Below, one piece after another: positions 5,232 to 9,478 of a stretch of 9,478 nt of DNA (position 1 is the stretch's first letter; every line of letters starts with the position of its first letter). The position numbers and the translations under genes are program-made. The stretch covers positions 1 to 9,478 of the forward strand of contig DDKG01000042.1 of assembly GCA_002339265.1 (NCBI GenBank), written 5' to 3'. This DNA comes from Massilia sp. UBA2604 (GTDB taxonomy: Bacteria; Pseudomonadota; Gammaproteobacteria; Burkholderiales; Burkholderiaceae_D). The notes below the pieces were generated by a model. The model saw only the letters and a list, made by a program, of their open reading frames with translations, was not told the DNA's origin and searched no databases.

Positions 5232-6728
5232 TCAACGCTGTGCCAGCGTCGCTCCCGCCTGCGGCGCATCCCAGCCACCGCCCAGCGACCGGATCAGCGC
5301 CACGGTCGTCAACGCGCGATCGCCGCGCAGCTGCACCGCGCTGCGTTCCACTGCCGCCAGGTTGCGCTGCGCGTCGAGCAGTTCCAGGTAGCTGGAACGC
5401 CCCGCGTCATACAGCTTCTGCGCCAGGTCGGCCGAACGCCGCGCCGACACTACGGCGGCGTCGATTTGCGCCGACTGGCCAGCCAGGATGCGCAGGCCGG
5501 CCAGGTTGTCCTCGACTTCGGCGAACGCCACCAGCACGCTCTGGCGATAGGTGCCGACCGATTCCTCGAGCGCGGCTTCGCTGCGCACCACGTTGTTGCG
5601 GTTGCGGCCACCGTCGATCAGCGGCATCGAGGCCAGCGCGCCCACTACCCACGAACGGCTGCTCCATTTGAAGACTTCCGAGAACACGCCGCCCACGCCG
5701 CCGCCGTCGGCGCTGATGGTCAGCGCCGGGAACATGGCGCCGCGCGCCACGCCGATGCGGGCGTTGGACGCTTCCATCGCGCGCTGGGCAGCGACGATGT
5801 CCGGTCGGCGCTCCAGCAGCGACGACGGCAGGCCGGCCGGGATCGCCGGCATCAGGCTGGCGTCCAGCAGCGGGCTTGGGCCGGCCACGTAGTCGGCCGC
5901 CGGCTTGCCCAGCAGGACGGCAAGCGCATGCTCGGTGGTGGCGCGCTGGCGCTGCACACCGATCGCCTCGGCGCGCGCCGTGGCCAGCTCGGTGCGGGCG
6001 CGCGACAGGTCGAACTCGCCGATGTCGCCCAGGTCGAAGCGGCGCTGGGTCACGCCCACGCTTTCTTCACGCAAGCGCACGGTCTGGTCCACCGTCTCGA
6101 GTTCGGCGTCCAGCGCGCGCAGCCTGAAATAGGTCTGGGCCACATCGGCCTGCAGCGCCAGCAGCACCGAGCGGAAGTTCGCCTCGGACGTCGCCGCGTC
6201 GCCGCGCGCCGCCGACACGCTGGCCGCCACGCGGCCGAACAGGTCGACCTCGTAGCTGGCCGACAGGCGCGCGGTATAGGTGTTGCGCGGCTCGACGTCG
6301 CTGCCCTGCGGCAGTTCCGCTTCCAGCGCCGACAGGCGCGAACGCTGGGCGCCGATGCCGATGCCCACTTGCGGGATGCGGTCGGCTTCGGCGATGCCGG
6401 CGATTGCCCTGGCCTGCTTGACGCGGCTGGCGGCAACCGCCAGGTTCGCGTTGTTGGCGGCGGCTTCCTCGATCAGCGCGGTGAGCGCCGGGTCGTTGAA
6501 GGCCAGCCACCACTGGCCGCGCGGCTGCTGCTCGGCCGGCTGCGCCGGCTTCCAGCGCGAACCGTCGACACCCGCGACTTCCACGTCGGCCGCCGTCGGC
6601 GCCTGCGACTCGCGGAAGGCGGTCGGGGTGGCCACTTGCGGCTGGACGAAATCGGGCGTGGCGCAGGCGGTCAACAACAAGGCTGCCAGTAGCGGAGCGA
6701 CGCCGCGTCGAATGAATGGATTACTCAT
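5232..6728 (-). CDS. RND efflux outer-membrane factor lipoprotein, NodT/OprN type
   Basis: Outer-membrane channel (TolC-like trimer subunit) that carries drugs out of the cell from the RND pump; 498 residues, normal for the family. The signal peptide ends in a lipobox LTAC with Cys22 lipidated. Two OEP repeats follow, about 75-270 and 290-485. Family marks are NDPALTALIEEA (78-89), the sheet/coil motif YEVDLFGRV (159-167), LLERRPDIVAAQRAMEASNA (304-323), and YDAGRSSYLELLDAQRN (440-456). The start is ATG 6728: AAGGAG lies 9 bases upstream (6738-6743). An in-frame ATG at 6785 would put 19 extra residues ahead of the signal peptide and overlap the pump gene. The stop of the pump gene is one base away (TGAGATG), so translation is coupled. 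It resembles OprN, but the exact orthologue is not certain. Confidence 0.93.
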   Translation of the reverse strand: MSNPFIRRGVAPLLAALLLTACATPDFVQPQVATPTAFRESQAPTAADVEVAGVDGSRWKPAQPAEQQPRGQWWLAFNDPALTALIEEAAANNANLAVAASRVKQARAIAGIAEADRIPQVGIGIGAQRSRLSALEAELPQGSDVEPRNTYTARLSASYEVDLFGRVAASVSAARGDAATSEANFRSVLLALQADVAQTYFRLRALDAELETVDQTVRLREESVGVTQRRFDLGDIGEFDLSRARTELATARAEAIGVQRQRATTEHALAVLLGKPAADYVAGPSPLLDASLMPAIPAGLPSSLLERRPDIVAAQRAMEASNARIGVARGAMFPALTISADGGGVGGVFSEVFKWSSRSWVVGALASMPLIDGGRNRNNVVRSEAALEESVGTYRQSVLVAFAEVEDNLAGLRILAGQSAQIDAAVVSARRSADLAQKLYDAGRSSYLELLDAQRNLAAVERSAVQLRGDRALTTVALIRSLGGGWDAPQAGATLAQR

Positions 6729-6729
6729 C

Positions 6730-9478
6730 TCAATGTACTCCTTCCGCGTTGTGCGCCACTGCTGGCGCCTTCGCAGGTTTTTCAAAGCGCTTGGCCAGCA
6801 TGCGCAGCAGCACGTAGAACAGCGGCGTCAGGAACAGGCCGAAGAAGGTCACGCCCAGCATGCCCCAGAACACGGCGATGCCGATCGCGTGGCGCATCTC
6901 GGCGCCGGCGCCGCTCGAGAACACCAGCGGCACCACACCGGCGATGAAGGCGATCGACGTCATCAGGATCGGACGCAGACGCAGGCGGCTCGCTTCCAGC
7001 GCGGCGTCGATCACGCTGCGGCCATGGTCTTCCAGCTCGCGGGCGAATTCCACGATCAGGATCGCGTTCTTCGAGGCCAGTCCCACCAGCACGAACAGCG
7101 CAATCTGGGTGAAGACGTTGTTGTCGCCGCCCGACAGCTTCACGCCGGCCAGCGCGCACAGGATCGACATCGGCACGATCAGGATCACCGACAGCGGCAG
7201 GGTCCAGCTTTCGTACTGGGCGGCCAGCACCAGGAACACCAGCAGCACGCACAGCGGGAACACATAGATCATGGTGTTACCCGACAGGATGTCCTGGTAG
7301 GTCAGCTCGGTCCATTCGTACGACACGCCCTTCGGCAGCGTCTCTTTCGCGATCTGTTCCATGATGGCTTGCGCCTGGCCCGACGACACGCCAGGTGCGG
7401 CGCCGCCATTCATCTCGGCCGCGACATAGCCGTTGTAGCGGGTCACGCGGTCAGGACCATAGGTATCCTTCACGCGCATCACCGACGACAGCGGAATCAT
7501 CTCGCCGCTATTGCTGCGCACCTTCAGCTGCTCGATCTGCTCGCGATGCGAACGGAATTCGGCATCGGCCTGCACGCGCACCTGGTAGGTGCGGCCGAAC
7601 TGGTTGAAGTCGTTCACGTACACCGAACCCAGGTTCACTTGCAAGGTCTGGTTGATCTCGGACAGCGGCACGCCCAGCTGCTTGGCTTTCACGCGGTCGA
7701 TGTCGGCGAACAGCTGCGGCACGTTGATCTGGAAGCCGGAGAACACGCCAGCCAGTTCCGGGGTCTGCCAGGCGCGGCCCTGCAGGTTCTGCACCGCCTT
7801 GTTCAACTCGTCGTAGCCAACGTTGCCGCGGTCTTCGATCATCATCTTGAAGCCGCCGGTGGTGCCCAGGCCGTTCACCGGCGGTGGGGACAGCACCAGC
7901 ACGAACGCACCTTCGATGGCGCCCATGCGCTTGTTGATCTCGGCGGCGATGCCTTCGGCGCTGGTCTCCTTCGAAGTACGTTCCTTGAACGGTTTCAAGC
8001 CGACGAAGACGATGCCGGCGTTCGGTGCATTGGTGAAGCCGTTGATCGACAGGCCCGGGAAGGCGATCGACGATTCAACCCCCGGGATCTCCTTGGCGAT
8101 GTCCGACATCTGGCGGATCACGGCGTCGGTACGGTCGAGCGAAGCGGCGTCGGGCAGCTGGGCGAAACCGATCAGGTAGGCTTTATCCTGTTGCGGCACG
8201 AAGCCCGGCGGCACCGCCTTGAACATGAACACGGCGGCCACTGCCAGCGCCAGGTAGACGCCGATGGCGGCGGTCTTGCGGCGCAGGACGCCCTTCACGC
8301 CGTGCTCGTACTTCTCGGACGAACGGGCGAAGAAGCGGTTGAACACGGCGAAGAAGCGGCCGAACACGGCGTCGATCATGCGCGTCAGGCGGTCCTTCGG
8401 CGCGTCATGCGGCTGCAGGATCGAGGCCGACAGGGCCGGCGCCAGGGTCAGCGACACGAAGGCCGAGATCACGGTCGAGATCGCGATGGTCAGGGCGAAC
8501 TGGCGGTAGAACTGGCCGGTCAGGCCCGCCACGAAGGCGATCGGCACGAACACGGCGCACAGCACCAGCGCAATCGCGATGATCGGACCAGACACTTCCT
8601 TCATCGCCTGGATGGTCGCGTCATGCGGGGTGAGCCCATACGCGATATTCCGTTCGACGTTTTCCACCACCACGATCGCATCGTCGACCACGATGCCGAT
8701 CGCCAGCACCAGGCCGAACAGCGACAGGGTGTTGATCGAGAAGCCGAAGGCCAGCATCACGGCGAAGGTACCGACCACCGAGACCGGCACCGCCAGCAGC
8801 GGGATGATCGAGGCGCGCCAGGTTTGCAGGAAGATGATGACGACCAGCGCCACCAGCACCACGGCTTCGAGCAGGGTCTTGATCACCGAATCGATCGATT
8901 CGCGCACGAACTGGGTCGGGTCATACACGATCGAATACTCGACGCCCTGCGGGAAGTCCTGCGCCAGCGTATCCATGGTGGCGCGCACGTCGGCGGACAA
9001 TTGCAAGTCGTTGGCGCCAGGGGCGGCGAAGATCGGAATCGCCACCGCCGACTTGTTGTTCAGCAGCGAGCGCAGTGCATACGAGCTGGAACCGAGTTCC
9101 AGGCGCGCCACGTCCTTGAGCAGGGTCGTGCCGCCGTCGGCATTGGTCTTGAGGACGATGTCGCCGAACTCCTCGACGCTCTGGAGGCGGCCAGTGGTGT
9201 TGACGGTCAGCTGGAAGTCGGCGTCCTTGGCCGGACCCTGGCCGATCACGCCGGCCGCGACCTGCACGTTCTGTTCGCGGATCGCGTTGACCACGTCGCC
9301 CGAGGTCAGGTTACGCTCGGCCACCTTCTGCGGATCTAGCCAGACCCGCATCGCGTACTCGCCAGAGCCGAACAGCTGCACCTCGCCCATGCCATTGATG
9401 CGGGCCAGCTGGTCCTTGACGTTCAGCACCGCGTAGTTGCGCAGGTACAGGTCGTCGTATTGGCCATTGGGCGAATTC
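6730..9478 (-). CDS. mexF: MexF-like RND multidrug efflux transporter (HAE-1), 5' truncated
   Basis: Inner-membrane proton-driven drug exporter. About 915 residues are visible, from SPNGQYDDLYLRNYAVLNV to the C-terminus. By comparison with MexF (~1060 residues), about 145 residues, including TM1 and part of the porter domain, lie past the right edge. The resemblance to MexF is close throughout: PTQFVRES, LFLQTWRASIIPL-type TM2 start (FLQTWRASIIPL), and AFPGLSINGFTN. The proton-relay Asp-Asp pair of TM4 is intact in GIVVDDAIVVVENVERN (codons at 8680-8685), as is the TM10 Lys in GLASKNAILIVEFA. The AEMRHAIGIAVFWGMLG block of TM11-12 is also present. MexF, BpeF and OqxB relatives export chloramphenicol, fluoroquinolones and trimethoprim; the substrates here are inferred. 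An upstream adaptor gene and regulator are expected outside the window. Confidence 0.95.
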   Translation of the reverse strand, partial: NSPNGQYDDLYLRNYAVLNVKDQLARINGMGEVQLFGSGEYAMRVWLDPQKVAERNLTSGDVVNAIREQNVQVAAGVIGQGPAKDADFQLTVNTTGRLQSVEEFGDIVLKTNADGGTTLLKDVARLELGSSSYALRSLLNNKSAVAIPIFAAPGANDLQLSADVRATMDTLAQDFPQGVEYSIVYDPTQFVRESIDSVIKTLLEAVVLVALVVIIFLQTWRASIIPLLAVPVSVVGTFAVMLAFGFSINTLSLFGLVLAIGIVVDDAIVVVENVERNIAYGLTPHDATIQAMKEVSGPIIAIALVLCAVFVPIAFVAGLTGQFYRQFALTIAISTVISAFVSLTLAPALSASILQPHDAPKDRLTRMIDAVFGRFFAVFNRFFARSSEKYEHGVKGVLRRKTAAIGVYLALAVAAVFMFKAVPPGFVPQQDKAYLIGFAQLPDAASLDRTDAVIRQMSDIAKEIPGVESSIAFPGLSINGFTNAPNAGIVFVGLKPFKERTSKETSAEGIAAEINKRMGAIEGAFVLVLSPPPVNGLGTTGGFKMMIEDRGNVGYDELNKAVQNLQGRAWQTPELAGVFSGFQINVPQLFADIDRVKAKQLGVPLSEINQTLQVNLGSVYVNDFNQFGRTYQVRVQADAEFRSHREQIEQLKVRSNSGEMIPLSSVMRVKDTYGPDRVTRYNGYVAAEMNGGAAPGVSSGQAQAIMEQIAKETLPKGVSYEWTELTYQDILSGNTMIYVFPLCVLLVFLVLAAQYESWTLPLSVILIVPMSILCALAGVKLSGGDNNVFTQIALFVLVGLASKNAILIVEFARELEDHGRSVIDAALEASRLRLRPILMTSIAFIAGVVPLVFSSGAGAEMRHAIGIAVFWGMLGVTFFGLFLTPLFYVLLRMLAKRFEKPAKAPAVAHNAEGVH

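Noticed and set aside
5466..6692. 408-codon open frame opposite the outer-membrane factor gene
   Set aside because: Same explanation: antisense shadow with His/Arg/Gly-rich composition and no recognisable domain.
6280..9339. Very long open frame (1019 codons) on the plus strand opposite the efflux genes
   Set aside because: It is antisense to two clear genes (pump and outer-membrane factor), its product is His/Gln/Arg-rich without any domain, and such frames are expected opposite strongly GC3-biased coding sequence.
9473..9478. Window ends exactly on GAATTC, suggesting a cloning junction
   Set aside because: The pump reading frame continues through the site in agreement with MexF, so the sequence looks natural and the site is coincidental or only a fragment end.

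Overview
The window looks like a chromosomal stretch from a GC-rich betaproteobacterium, most like Oxalobacteraceae (Massilia and relatives). That placement is inference, from high GC with strong GC3 bias, the HDOD and chemoreceptor genes, and a MexF-type efflux operon. No RNA gene, CRISPR array, insertion sequence or phage gene was seen. The two ends cut through genes: a chemoreceptor at the left and an RND pump at the right.

Left part (1-3141): the C-terminal end of a methyl-accepting chemotaxis protein (+) converges on a 3-methyladenine DNA glycosylase of the AAG/Mpg family (-). A 159-bp divergent gap follows, then an HDOD-domain signalling protein (+). Next is a lipoprotein (+) that joins a transglutaminase-like Cys/His/Asp domain to a TPR domain; it has a clear promoter and Shine-Dalgarno sequence of its own.

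Middle part (3142-5138): a translationally coupled pair (+), a VOC/glyoxalase-fold protein and a YciI/DGPF-domain protein, converges on a family 6 uracil-DNA glycosylase superfamily enzyme (hypoxanthine/deoxyinosine type, -). Beyond it lies a lower-GC type II toxin-antitoxin module (+) with a ribbon-helix-helix antitoxin and a ParE/RelE-fold toxin. Two dyad-symmetric sites just upstream of it look like an autoregulatory operator.

Right part (5150-9478): a minus-strand multidrug efflux operon, read right to left. It holds most of a MexF-like inner-membrane RND transporter (N-terminus outside the window), then after one base a NodT/OprN-type outer-membrane lipoprotein, then an intrinsic terminator. 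The periplasmic adaptor (MexE-like) is expected upstream, beyond the right edge. The transporter, adaptor and outer-membrane channel would form one envelope-spanning drug exporter.

I found no convincing undescribed system. The items most worth a second look are the transglutaminase-like/TPR lipoprotein, the toxin-antitoxin operator, and the VOC-YciI pair, which has no ECF sigma factor next to it.
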